From Bacillus sp. EB01 (GTDB taxonomy: Bacteria > Bacillota > Bacilli > Bacillales > Cytobacillaceae): a stretch of 64,000 nucleotides of DNA. Shown piece by piece: positions 10,469-18,673 of this stretch; the first letter of the stretch is position 1; each line of letters starts with the position of its first letter. The notes beneath the pieces were generated by a model. The model was given only the letters and a program-made list of their open reading frames with translations, was not told the DNA's origin and ran no database searches. A program made the position numbers and the translations under genes. Location of the stretch: assembly GCF_000613125.1 (NCBI RefSeq), contig NZ_HG964497.1:292823-356822 (forward strand). The letters are read 5' to 3'.

Positions 10469-10507
10469 TTAAGGGACAGTATGCCCTAAAGGGCAACTGT
10501 CCCTTAA
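10469..10507. repeat. Long near-perfect hairpin, GGGACAGT type
   Basis: TTAAGGGACAGT pairs perfectly with ACTGTCCCTTAA (12 bp), and the interior TGCCC/GGGCA stem adds five more pairs around a TAAA loop, with one unpaired A. There is no T-run, so it is not a typical terminator. It lies in the 495-bp gap between uvrB and csbA, which otherwise holds only the LexA box and the csbA terminator. Confidence 0.8.
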
Positions 10508-10560
10508 GGTCCGATTGGTTCGACTAACCATCAGCAAAGAACGCTGATGGAAGGCTCACT

Positions 10561-10794
10561 TTATGTTTGTTTTCCAGGGAATTTCGGTTTGAGGTAGGAG
10601 GCTGCCCAAAAACCGGCTGTGAGCGAGAATGCGTCGATGACGATTAGCGCCCAGCTGTCAGTGTAGCCTTTGTAGACGGAGGCAGCAATTAAGGCAACTG
10701 TCAGGACGAGACCGATAACCCGGTTATACGTTACCCGCGAAAACAAAAGGACTGTCAGCCCGGGCAGGAAGAATGCCGCCAAGTATTTCATCAC
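10561..10794 (-). CDS. csbA: CsbA family small membrane protein
   Basis: The 77-residue protein has three hydrophobic helices (about residues 5-22, 26-42 and 48-68) and the sequence pattern and genomic position (next to uvrB) of CsbA, a sigma-B-controlled membrane protein of B. subtilis with unknown molecular role. GTG 10794 has GGGAGG seven bases upstream; the ATG immediately after it is the alternative. It follows the RsbR-like STAS gene by 27 nt, so the two are probably co-transcribed, which fits a general-stress link. Confidence 0.82.
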   Translation of the reverse strand: MMKYLAAFFLPGLTVLLFSRVTYNRVIGLVLTVALIAASVYKGYTDSWALIVIDAFSLTAGFWAASYLKPKFPGKQT

Positions 10795-10821
10795 CTTTCT
10801 ACCTCCCTTTCCTTGTTGGGA

Positions 10822-11664
10822 TTACCACTCAATCTTCGACAGGGCAGCGCCGAGATTAGGCTCCATTTGTGTATTGCTGAAGTTGATTCCCTGTTCAACG
10901 GCGGCTTGGGCTACTTCCGGGCGCATTCCTGAAAGGATGGCCTGCACACCCAGCAGGTTTAGCCCTTTTATGACCTTGGAAAGCTCGCATGATGCTACTG
11001 CATCCATTTCTGGAACTCCGGACAGGTCAATATACAGCCTAGTAATTCGCATATGCGAACTCTGATTTAGGACCGATTCCATGATTGCCTGAGCGCGTTC
11101 AATGTCAATTTTACCGATTAAAGGCAGGACGCCGATGCTGCTTGCTATCGGGATAACCGGAGCGCTTAGTTCAAGAATGATTTTTTCCTTTTCAGTTATA
11201 AGCTTATTGTGCACTTCATTATAGTGCTCTGAGAATAAGTCCACTACTTTATCAAATGCTATATTGATTTTTTTGGACCAGCGAAAAATATCACCGTGCT
11301 TAATGGCCAGGTTATCGTTTTGAGTAACGAAACTTTCAATAAAGTCCAGGAAGACAGCCCTGAAAACACCGAATTGCTTAATGACAAGGTGAAGAGGGAC
11401 GTTGGAATTTACGCGGTCCTCCGCAACCATCTTTGTCCATGGAATCAGACCTTCCTTGTAGGGCTCTTCTTCCTCTATGAAAACCTTGGAGATATTCGTA
11501 TTAAATAGTTTGTTTTGCTCGCGGAGCTTTTTAACTAACTCCGGGGCTGCATCTTTGGAATAAAGCGAGCCTGATTCTTTATTCCTGCGGCTTAGCCATT
11601 CGTCGGTCATATCCGATGAATGGGACAATAGGTATTCGTATAGGGCTTGGTCTAATTCGTTCAT
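10822..11664 (-). CDS. RsbR-like stressosome protein (N-RsbR + STAS)
   Basis: Residues 1-150 resemble the non-haem-globin-like N-terminal domain of RsbR paralogues, and residues about 160-275 form a STAS domain (LYIDLSGVPEMDA...LLGVQAILSGMRPEVAQAAVEQGI). RsbR proteins build the stressosome that controls sigma-B. The segment corresponding to the first phospho-threonine of RsbRA seems to read MDA rather than MDT, so that site may be lost; this alignment is by eye. ATG 11664 has GGAGG five bases upstream. Length 280 aa matches the short RsbR paralogues. No RsbS or RsbT lies nearby. Confidence 0.8.
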   Translation of the reverse strand: MNELDQALYEYLLSHSSDMTDEWLSRRNKESGSLYSKDAAPELVKKLREQNKLFNTNISKVFIEEEEPYKEGLIPWTKMVAEDRVNSNVPLHLVIKQFGVFRAVFLDFIESFVTQNDNLAIKHGDIFRWSKKINIAFDKVVDLFSEHYNEVHNKLITEKEKIILELSAPVIPIASSIGVLPLIGKIDIERAQAIMESVLNQSSHMRITRLYIDLSGVPEMDAVASCELSKVIKGLNLLGVQAILSGMRPEVAQAAVEQGINFSNTQMEPNLGAALSKIEW

Positions 11665-11872
11665 GATAGCCTCCGCAACACAAAAATAGACGAAATAGCA
11701 GGCAATTCCGTTCCCTCCTGTCCTCAAGCTCTCTGAGGAGGGCTGCTTGCTTTAACGATTGCTTTTACCTTCATATAATACAGGAAATTCTCTCAATTTG
11801 CATGCTTTGCAGGTTTCACTCCATTAAAGGAGGAGAAAATGTAGGGTATGATGCTGATTGGAGGTAATAATT

Positions 11873-12619
11873 GTGGATGATGTACTGAAGGTGACTTCTC
11901 ACCGCCCCTATCCTCTGCCGGATTTGCCATGGATGATGACCCAGACATGGGAAAACTTGCTGTTCATGCATTGGCCGGTTGATACATCAGCGATAAGGGC
12001 GCTGGTTCCCGCCGAACTTGAATTGGATACGTGGAAGGGGCAGGCATGGCTGACTATTTCGCCGTTTCAGGTAAAGCACCAGCGATTCAGAATACTGCCA
12101 GAGATTCCGCTTTTGAATGAGTACCTCGAATTGAATGTGCGGACTTACGTGAAACGCGGCGGGAAGCATGGGGTTTATTTCTTTTCTCTTGATGCAAATT
12201 TGGCGCCGGCTGTGCTGGCGGCAAATGGCCTGCTTGCGCTTCCTTATAAGCATGCCGAAATGGAGTTCAAGAGGGCTGGAAAGGATGCCGAAGGAGAAAC
12301 TGGTTTTCTTTTTACAAATAAAAGAATTTCGGCCGAGAACGGTTTCGGTGAATATCAGGCTGCCTACAGGCCGGAATCCGCTCCTTTTGTATGTGAGCCG
12401 GGTTCGCTTGAGCATTGGCTGGTTGAGCGGTATTGTTTGTTCACGACACGGGATGGAAAAGTGCTGCGCGGTGATATCCACCATTTGCCGTGGGATGTGG
12501 GTGAAGCGTCGGCTGCAGTGAGTGTGAATACAATGAGCCCGGTTGCGCTTTACGGCGATCCAATTCTTCAATACTGCGAATCGAAAAAAGTGCTGATGTT
12601 TCCGTTTGTGGAAGACTAA
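11873..12619 (+). CDS. DUF2071 (YqjF-like) protein
   Basis: The sequence matches the YqjF/DUF2071 family over its full length: an N-terminal MTQTWxxLLFMHWPV motif, a central YFFSLDA segment and the C-terminal HHLPW motif. These proteins are cytoplasmic and related to acetoacetate decarboxylase folds; no reaction has been assigned that I can vouch for. GTG 11873 is chosen because GGAGG lies eight bases upstream; the longer TTG-started frame would overlap that site. It is monocistronic, divergent from the RsbR-like gene. Confidence 0.82.
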   Translation: MDDVLKVTSHRPYPLPDLPWMMTQTWENLLFMHWPVDTSAIRALVPAELELDTWKGQAWLTISPFQVKHQRFRILPEIPLLNEYLELNVRTYVKRGGKHGVYFFSLDANLAPAVLAANGLLALPYKHAEMEFKRAGKDAEGETGFLFTNKRISAENGFGEYQAAYRPESAPFVCEPGSLEHWLVERYCLFTTRDGKVLRGDIHHLPWDVGEASAAVSVNTMSPVALYGDPILQYCESKKVLMFPFVED

Positions 12620-12825
12620 AGGCTTAATGATTGTGTCCGCAAAAGTGCAAAAATGTTACGCGATTAGCTGATGGAACCAAAAAACTGCCTTCATAGCTTT
12701 TTTGCGTTTCTTACAAAAGGAACGCTCTTTTTATCGATTTTCACATTAAAATATGAAACTATTTCTTAGAAATTACGACAAACACATTGGAAGTGATAGA
12801 AACCTAAAGGAAGTGGCTTTTTTCA

Positions 12826-13176
12826 ATGTTTTATCGAAGAAAATCTTATCTTGTAAAAAATGAATTTGTTGATTCCCTGAATGATCTTTTTAATGAGTAC
12901 AATTTTGTGAATCGCCTTAGGCATGGTGCGCGGCTGACCGGCCGCTGGATGGTTCCTGTCGATGCCGATACAACTGAAATCTTCGCAATCTGGGAATATG
13001 ATAATTTTGAATCCTTCCTGGAGATTGAAGCAAATATCCGCGAGGACGAGGCCCATGCCCAGCAGGTTCAATCCTGGTATGAGGCATACGGAGGCAAGGA
13101 CTATGTGTTCAAGCAATATATCATCGATGTCCGGGACGAACAGATTAAACCGACGTTTTATGCGCAGGTCCATTAG
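12826..13176 (+). CDS. NIPSNAP-family small protein
   Basis: The 116-residue protein has the NIPSNAP ferredoxin-like pattern: MFYRRKSYxVKxEFVDSLNxLF at the start, then the core EIFAIWEYDNFESFLEIE and a C-terminal DYVFKQYIIDV. It has no signal peptide. Members are thought to bind small molecules or act as monooxygenase-like folds, but no role is established. AAAGGAAG lies upstream at a rather long spacing. It stands alone between DUF2071 and the SpoVAF-like gene. Confidence 0.75.
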   Translation: MFYRRKSYLVKNEFVDSLNDLFNEYNFVNRLRHGARLTGRWMVPVDADTTEIFAIWEYDNFESFLEIEANIREDEAHAQQVQSWYEAYGGKDYVFKQYIIDVRDEQIKPTFYAQVH

Positions 13177-13422
13177 TTGCATCGAACAGCTTACGAGCCT
13201 CCGGTGAAGACGAGTATTGAAAAAGGAAGAGGCAGCATGAATGCCACCCCTTCCCCCTGGCTGGCAAAGCAAGGTTGCCAATAAAAAGTATATAACTGTT
13301 CAATCGCGATTATGACTACCTAAACCAAACCCTGCTTGAGCTTCTTGGCAATGAACTATTCCCTAACTCCGATTAAACGTAGCTTGGATACAGAGCGCTT
13401 AACCCCCCAACAGAATCATCAA

Positions 13423-14883
13423 CTACCTGTCAGGGTCCTTAGGATCCAGGACCCCCGGCCGCTTGGATTTAAACGGGATCGGCGACCTGACCAGAATTTC
13501 CTTGAACGACTTGAGATTAAAAGGAATGAACGGCCACATATACGGTATTCCAAAGCTTTTCATCCTTGAAAGATAGATTACAACGAGTGTGAAGCCGACA
13601 ACCAGACCCAGTGTGTGGAATAATGCAGTGGAAATGAGCAAAAACAACCGGACAAGCCGGTTGGCAAGGCTAAGCTCATAGCTTGGGGTCGAAAACGTTC
13701 CGATAGCAGCGAGCGCCAAATAGAGGATGACCTCATTTGTGAGCAATCCCACCTCGACTGCCACCTGCCCGATCATCAACGCAGCAATAAGGCCCAGTGC
13801 GGTTGCCAGCGATGTAGGGGTATGAATGGCCGCCATACGCAGCATATCGACCCCGACTTCGACAATCAAAAATTGCAGGAATAACGGGATTTTTCCAGGA
13901 TCGTTCGGACCGATAAACTCCATACTTTTTGGCACCAGGCTCGGATCGATTGCCAGCAGGTACCAGATCGGAAGCAGGAACAAGGATGCCCAGACTGCCA
14001 AAAATCGAACCAGCCTTAAGTAAGCACCGACGAGCGGCTTGTTCCGGTACTCCTCTGCGTGCTGAAGATGGTGCCAGTAAGTCGTCGGCGTAATCATCGC
14101 GCTTGGAGATCCATCGACAAGCACACAAACATGCCCCTGGTACAAATGAGTTGCCATTGTATCTGGCCGCTCCGTATACCGAACCGCCGGGAATGGATTC
14201 CATTTACTGCCGGTAATGAATTCCTCAACTGTCTTCTCCGCCATCGGCAGCCCGTCCGTATCGATCTTCGAAAGCTTATCCTCAAGTTTCTTTACCAAGT
14301 CCTGGTCGGCAATGTCCTCAATATAGCAAATAACCATATCTGTTTTTGAACGGCGCCCAACCTGCATATATTTCATCCGTAAAGTCCTGTCGCGAACGCG
14401 CCTTCTAATCAGCGCGGTATTGAACACAATCGTCTCAACAAATCCGTCACGCGAGCCGCGGACAACCCGTTCTGTATCAGGCTCTTCAGGGCCCCTGACC
14501 GGATAGGTCCTGGCATCAATCAGAATAATTTCCTGCTCGCCATCGATGACAAGCGCAGTCGGCCCGGCAAGCACCATATCCGCTGCCTTGTCCAGGTCAT
14601 CCGTTGAGTCCAATTCAATATAGGGGACATACGTCTTCAACATTTCTTTGATCGTTGCACCCTGGAGCTGCTCCTTTTTCAAGTTGGCCATGAACTTCAG
14701 CAGCAGATGCAGCATGTCATCCTTTACAAGCCCGTCAATCATGAATAGGCTCATTTTCCGCCCCGAGTACTCGACCTCAAGGTGGATGACGTCAAAGCTT
14801 TTTCCAACCCCTAGCTCACTTTTTAAAAAAGCAACATTTGCCTCAAGGCTCTTGCTTACTTTATTTTTCACTTCCGTTTCCAT
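13423..14883 (-). CDS. SpoVAF-like (GerA family) spore germination protein
   Basis: The protein is a GerA-type A subunit most like SpoVAF: a soluble N-terminal half (residues 1-290) with VRGSRDGFVETIVFNTALIRRR and TERPD motifs, then about five membrane segments including EFIGPNDPGKIP and IHTPTSLATALGLIAA. SpoVAF is made in the forespore, sits in the spore inner membrane and supports germinant-triggered ion release. ATG 14883 has GAGGTGG upstream; the in-frame ATG at 14907 does not. In B. subtilis spoVAF is the last gene of the spoVA operon; here no spoVA gene is near, so this is a detached copy or paralogue. Confidence 0.86.
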   Translation of the reverse strand: METEVKNKVSKSLEANVAFLKSELGVGKSFDVIHLEVEYSGRKMSLFMIDGLVKDDMLHLLLKFMANLKKEQLQGATIKEMLKTYVPYIELDSTDDLDKAADMVLAGPTALVIDGEQEIILIDARTYPVRGPEEPDTERVVRGSRDGFVETIVFNTALIRRRVRDRTLRMKYMQVGRRSKTDMVICYIEDIADQDLVKKLEDKLSKIDTDGLPMAEKTVEEFITGSKWNPFPAVRYTERPDTMATHLYQGHVCVLVDGSPSAMITPTTYWHHLQHAEEYRNKPLVGAYLRLVRFLAVWASLFLLPIWYLLAIDPSLVPKSMEFIGPNDPGKIPLFLQFLIVEVGVDMLRMAAIHTPTSLATALGLIAALMIGQVAVEVGLLTNEVILYLALAAIGTFSTPSYELSLANRLVRLFLLISTALFHTLGLVVGFTLVVIYLSRMKSFGIPYMWPFIPFNLKSFKEILVRSPIPFKSKRPGVLDPKDPDR

Positions 14884-15138
14884 ATATTCCACCTCGGCAT
14901 ACCGCATGCTAAAGACACGCTGGTTTTTCCATCAACTACCATCATAGCCATTCTAAAGGGTGGATATACTTGCGCGGGAAGGGGTGTGAATGAGCGTGAA
15001 AACTCGAAATGATTTAAAAAGACCAATACTTTACACCTAGGTAAAATGGATTGTAAAGTATGTGCAATTTGTGAAAAAGTAAACACATGGATAAATTTAG
15101 TTTATAATGAACCTAACATTTAACAAGGAGTGAATTTG

Positions 15139-15690
15139 GTGAAGCTTAAGGTTTTTACAGTTGCTTTGTTTCTTGGCATTATCCTGGCCGGCTGCAGCGA
15201 AGACAGCACCAAAGTCGAGAACTCAGCTAACGAAACAGCTGCCAATCAGAGTGAAACCCCTGCAGTTCAGGAATTAATAGCGGATATCAGTTCAGGTAAA
15301 ACAGAAGTCGAAGCTGCTTCAATCACATCTGACCAGCTTATCATTAAGGGAACGGATGGAACTGAAACTGTTCATGAGTTACCGGCAGACCAATTCTTTG
15401 TATCCATTGCCCCTTATGTCAGCCAAACCCATGAATGAGGTACTCATAGCCTGGCAGGTTGTCAGGGAGAGCTTATGAATGAGGAATTTGATGTTGTCAT
15501 CGAAGACAATGAAGGAAATATTGTAGTAGACAAAACGTTGAAATCCGGAGCAAATGGATTCATTGATTTATGGCTGCCCCGGAATAAAACATACAATGTA
15601 AAGATTGAATACGACGGCAAAGTAACAGAATCCCAGCTGTCTACTTCCCAGGGAGATATCACTTGCATCACCACCATGCAATTAATATAG
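15139..15690 (+). CDS. CueP-family lipoprotein, predicted selenoprotein (TGA = Sec100)
   Basis: The first part (15139-15435) has a lipoprotein signal (LAGC, Cys19) and ends PYVSQTHE before TGA at 15436-15438. The frame continues without another stop as GTHSLAGCQGEL...GFIDLWLPR...GDITCITTMQLI, which is the second half of the CueP copper-binding family. In the family the interrupted position is a cysteine (THxC...C). A hairpin with loop GGT follows at 15450-15466. I therefore read the TGA as selenocysteine rather than a stop; Cys108 and Cys176 are retained. GTG 15139 has AAGGAG eight bases upstream. Total 183 aa. CueP holds periplasmic Cu in Salmonella; an extracellular copper or redox role is inferred. 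Confidence 0.82.
15450..15466 (+). promoter_or_regulatory. Predicted bacterial SECIS hairpin of the CueP gene
   Basis: CCTGGCA pairs with TGTCAGG (7 bp, one G-T) around a GGT loop. The first loop G is 19 nt after the TGA, within the spacing known for bacterial SECIS elements, and the GGT loop resembles that of E. coli fdhF. Confidence 0.75.
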
Positions 15691-15705
15691 CAGCACGATA
15701 AATCG

Positions 15706-15740
15706 AGGGCCCAGCTGTTATGCGCTGGGCCCTTTCTTGT
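15706..15740 (+). terminator. Terminator after the CueP gene
   Basis: AGGGCCCAGC pairs with GCTGGGCCCT, followed by TTCTTGTTT. Its place after 15690, not after the internal TGA, supports a single transcription unit for both halves of the gene. Confidence 0.85.
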
Positions 15741-15766
15741 TTGCCAAAATGGAGCAAGAGAATTTT

Positions 15767-16072
15767 CTCGACGAATCACACTCCGCAGGCCCTAGTTCCG
15801 TCTAGTAAATCCTTTTTCTCGACGAATCACAATCCGCAGGCCCTAGTTCCGTCTAGTAAATGCCTTTTTCCCGACGAATCACACTCCGCTTGCCCTAGTT
15901 CCGTCTAGCAAATGCCTGTTTCTCGACGAATCACACTCCGCAGGCCCTAGTTCCGTCTAGCAAATGCCTTTTTCTCGACGAATCACACTCCGCAGGCCCT
16001 AGTTCCGTCTAGTAAATCCTTTTTCTCGACGAATCTCACTCTGCCGGCCCTAGTTCCGTCTAGTAAATCCTT
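15767..16072. repeat. 51/52-nt period repeat array D (6 units)
   Basis: CTCGACGAATCAC-type units start at 15767, 15818, 15870, 15922, 15974 and 16025 (spacings 51, 52, 52, 52, 51). Units are highly alike, and each carries CGACGAAT and a later CCGTCTAGTAAA segment that pair imperfectly as inverted arms. The array fills the gap between converging cueP and speD. An ORF-like frame through it is only a by-product of the repeats. Confidence 0.9.
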
Positions 16073-16210
16073 TTCTAACACTTCTCTCTCGTTTTTACAT
16101 GGAAGCTTTCTGTTGTATCGCATAATTTCGTGCGATGTTTATACTTCCGAAGCAAAATGAGCTTGTCTCTGCGATTGAAGTCCTCAGAAGCTTCCTTTGT
16201 AGAGCGGAAG

Positions 16211-16251
16211 TCAAAAAGAGGGTGTCCCAAGTATGCCTTTGGGACACCCTC
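16211..16251 (-). terminator. Terminator after speD
   Basis: On the minus strand GAGGGTGTCCCAA and TTGGGACACCCTC form a 13-bp stem followed by TTTTTG. Confidence 0.9.
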
Positions 16252-16281
16252 CCTTCACAACCTATCCTTCTCAAATCAGGA

Positions 16282-17163
16282 TCAGTTTTTCTTTCTCTGC
16301 ACTTCGTTCTCCAGGTTCTCACGGAAGGCTTTCTCGGCGTTCTTATCAAAACTGCCCATGTAAATATTTTTCCCATAAAAAATTTCATCCATCTCCCATT
16401 TGATGCTGCCTTCAATTTCCTCGCGCTGCTCCTCGCTTAACTTGTCCTTCGTATAGCCGAACAGATAATTGTTCAAGTCGAAATCACGCAGCTTGCACTT
16501 TGTATGGAATATGTTTTCCTGGTACACATTCACATCGATCATATGAAACTTATCAGCCACCTCATCCGGAATGTAATTCTGGATTGACGAAATCTCATGG
16601 TCAATAAACAGCTTGTAGCCTTCCTTGTCACGCGTGAAACCACGCACCCTGTAATCAAGCGTCATCACATCTGTCTCGAACGAATGAATCAGGTAATTGA
16701 GCGCCTTCAGCGGCGAAATCTCTCCGCAAGTCGATACATCAATATCGGCGCGAAACGTCGAAATCCCCTCATCCGGATGATACTCCGGATATGTATGAAC
16801 CGTAATATGACTCTTATCAAGAGAGAGTGTCACATTTGATGGCAGCGGCCCAGGCGATTCCTCAAAATGCTCGGTCGGCACCTCGACAACCGGGCCCTCG
16901 GACACTAGCATCGTCACGCTCGCACCCTGCGGCACATAATCCTGCTTCGCCACATTCAACACATGCGCCCCGATAATATCCGCGACATGCTTCAGGATTT
17001 TTGTCAGGCGATCCGCATTGTACTGCTCATCAATATACTCAAGGTACGCCTCGCGCTCCTCCTTCGTGCCCGTATAGCAAATATCGTACATATTAAAACT
17101 TAAACTTTTCGTCAAATTATTGAAGCCATGCAGCTCCACACGTTGCTGCGGTGTCAAATCCAT
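16282..17163 (-). CDS. speD: S-adenosylmethionine decarboxylase proenzyme, E. coli-type SpeD
   Basis: SpeD makes decarboxylated AdoMet for spermidine synthesis. The sequence follows the long E. coli type (293 aa) rather than the roughly 125-aa form usual in Bacillus: [13 protein letters not shown] at the start, LDKSHIxVHTYPE, [22 protein letters not shown] and [14 protein letters not shown]-like motifs. Self-cleavage would occur between Lys117 and Ser118, with Ser118 becoming the pyruvoyl cofactor. ATG 17163 has a G-rich GGAGGGGG site upstream. No spermidine synthase gene is adjacent. The gene stands alone with its own terminator, and the class suggests acquisition or alternative ancestry. 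Confidence 0.95.
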   Translation of the reverse strand: MDLTPQQRVELHGFNNLTKSLSFNMYDICYTGTKEEREAYLEYIDEQYNADRLTKILKHVADIIGAHVLNVAKQDYVPQGASVTMLVSEGPVVEVPTEHFEESPGPLPSNVTLSLDKSHITVHTYPEYHPDEGISTFRADIDVSTCGEISPLKALNYLIHSFETDVMTLDYRVRGFTRDKEGYKLFIDHEISSIQNYIPDEVADKFHMIDVNVYQENIFHTKCKLRDFDLNNYLFGYTKDKLSEEQREEIEGSIKWEMDEIFYGKNIYMGSFDKNAEKAFRENLENEVQRKKN

Positions 17164-17417
17164 GATAGCAAACCCCCTCCGGATCTCGTAAATACTAATA
17201 TCATACCCATTCCAACTTCAAAAAAAACGACGATCGTTTTTGTGAAAACCAACAGCCGCCGAAGCTTATTCATAGCTGATCCATACGCCACGCCAGCATC
17301 ACTACCCCATTCCACCATACGCAACCTTCTCCGTCACAAAACGTTTGAAAAGCAACAGGTTTCCACCATGGTTTCCTTGTTAAAATAAGGTTGTAAATAA
17401 ATGAAAGGAAGAAGGCC

Positions 17418-17876
17418 ATGAAATTATCTAGATATTTGCTGCTGATGTTTTCAATCCTGGCCGTCGGCATCATTTCTGCCTGCAGTTCGCAATCATCAAC
17501 TGAAGAGCTGACATTGGATCCGAAGCATACTGCCTTGCCAGATTATGTTCTCCAGACTCCTGATAAGGTACAAGAAACATATGTTATGGCCGCCCAGCAT
17601 CCCGATGCACTTGCATCTGTTCCATGCTATTGCAGCTGCGGCACCGGATCCGGCCATGAAAGTAATTTGGATTGCTTCATCAAGGGAATGGATTCCGACC
17701 TTGCTGTAACTGAATGGGATCCGCACGGCACCGCTTGAGACATTTGTGTCAATATCGCCCGGGAGGCGGTAGAAATGAAACAAGACGGTAAAAGCCTGAA
17801 GGAAATCCACGAAGCTATTGTTGAAGAATATTCATCCTATGGTGAAGGAACTCCGACACCTGTCCCAGCAAACTAA
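17418..17876 (+). CDS. PCYCGC-motif lipoprotein 1, predicted selenoprotein (TGA = Sec107)
   Basis: A lipoprotein signal (IISAC, Cys22) precedes the metal/redox motif PCYCSCG (Cys70, 72, 74) and NLDCF. The first frame stops at TGA 17736-17738 after WDPHGTA, but reading on gives DICVNIAREAVEM...SLKEIHEAIVEEY to a TAA at 17874-17876, the normal C-terminus of PCYCGC-motif proteins, where the family has HGxxCxxC. The TGA replaces the first cysteine of that CxxC, giving Sec-Asp-Ile-Cys. A hairpin with loop CGGGA lies at 17753-17771. ATG 17418 has GGAAGAAGG upstream. The second copy at 18061 has the same TGA. Role unknown; probably extracytoplasmic copper or thiol chemistry. Confidence 0.85.
17753..17771 (+). 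promoter_or_regulatory. Predicted SECIS hairpin, PCYCGC gene 1
   Basis: TATCGCC pairs with GGCGGTA (7 bp, one T-G pair) around loop CGGGA. The loop begins 22 nt after the TGA and its second base is G, as in bacterial SECIS models. Confidence 0.75.
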
Positions 17877-17889
17877 AATAGCCTTATTT

Positions 17890-17935
17890 CAGAGCTCTTC
17901 CGTTAGTGGAGGGGCCTTTGTTTTAACATCTCGTA
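17890..17935 (+). terminator. Weak terminator after PCYCGC gene 1
   Basis: CTCTTCC and GGAGGGG can pair with wobbles, followed by CCTTTGTTTT. Confidence 0.4.
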
Positions 17936-18060
17936 TAACTGTTCATTATTTTTTAACCGTTTCTCGATAGTTTCTGCACATTTTTCCTTCATTCTTAGAT
18001 GGGAAGCAGAAACCGTCCTAGTATGACTAATCTAAAAACGTTATATAAGGAGGATAGACG

Positions 18061-18516
18061 ATGAAATTATCAAGATACCTAATGCTTATGTTTTCAATCC
18101 TTGCAATCGGCGTCATTTCTGCCTGCAGCTCGTTGGATACTGAAAACCTCGAGCTTGATGCAAAGCATGCTCCTCTGCCGGATTATGTCCTGCAAAGCTC
18201 CGATAAGGTCCAGGAAACGTACCTGTTGGCTGCCAAGTATCCGGAAGCTCTCGCCGCATCACCATGTTATTGTGGCTGCGGTATGGATGATGGCCATAAA
18301 AGCAACCTTGATTGCTTTATAAAAGGAATGGATTCCGACCTGGCCGTGACTGAATGGGATCCTCATGGCACCGCTTGAGACACTTGTGTCGACATCGCCC
18401 GGGAGGCGAGTATGCATAAGCAGAACGGTAAAGGCCTGAAGGAAATCCATGAAACCATTGTTGACCATTATTCGAACTTAGGGGAAGGGACACCGACTCC
18501 GGTACCCGCAAATTAA
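18061..18516 (+). CDS. PCYCGC-motif lipoprotein 2, predicted selenoprotein (TGA = Sec106)
   Basis: This is a tandem paralogue of the 17418 gene, with the same MKLSRY... signal ending ISAC (Cys22), motif PCYCGCG (Cys69, 71, 73) and NLDCF. TGA at 18376-18378 follows WDPHGTA again, and the frame continues DTCVDIAREASMHK...KEIHETIVDHY...TPTPVPAN to TAA 18514-18516. Divergence between the copies is spread over the part after the TGA with protein similarity kept, which argues that the downstream part is still translated. The hairpin CGCC-CGGGA-GGCG is identical in both. ATG 18061 has AAGGAGG seven bases upstream. Total 151 aa. Confidence 0.86.
18395..18409 (+). promoter_or_regulatory. Predicted SECIS hairpin, PCYCGC gene 2
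   Basis: TCGCC pairs with GGCGA around loop CGGGA; the loop begins 22 nt after the TGA, the same geometry as in the first copy. Confidence 0.72.
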
Positions 18517-18527
18517 TAGGCCATAAA

Positions 18528-18568
18528 GAGAAGGCATTCACTGATTTAACAAGCGAATGCCTTTTTTG
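18528..18568 (+). terminator. Terminator after PCYCGC gene 2
   Basis: AAGGCATTC pairs with GAATGCCTT, followed by six T. It comes after the distal TAA, not after the internal TGA. Confidence 0.85.
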
Positions 18569-18673
18569 TATATATTTGTTTTTGCCGAATCGCTTTCTCT
18601 GGCACATAGATTGCTTCTATGTTACGTTTTTAAGCTTTCCGGCCCCGGTTCGGGAACATAAATTGCTTCTCAG

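Noticed and set aside
11987-12571. 194-aa minus-strand ORF
   Set aside because: Shadow of the DUF2071 gene.
15475-15690. Separate 71-aa gene starting at ATG 15475
   Set aside because: It is the second half of the CueP family, in frame with the first half across a TGA, and has no ribosome binding site of its own fitting that ATG.
15720-15908. ORF of 62 codons on the plus strand
   Set aside because: It runs through array D; its amino-acid repeats merely mirror the 51/52-nt DNA repeats, and it has no ribosome binding site.
17436-18516. Reading the TGA codons of the PCYCGC genes as sequencing errors
   Set aside because: The same TGA occurs in both copies with different surrounding DNA, and two other genes show the same pattern at key cysteines.
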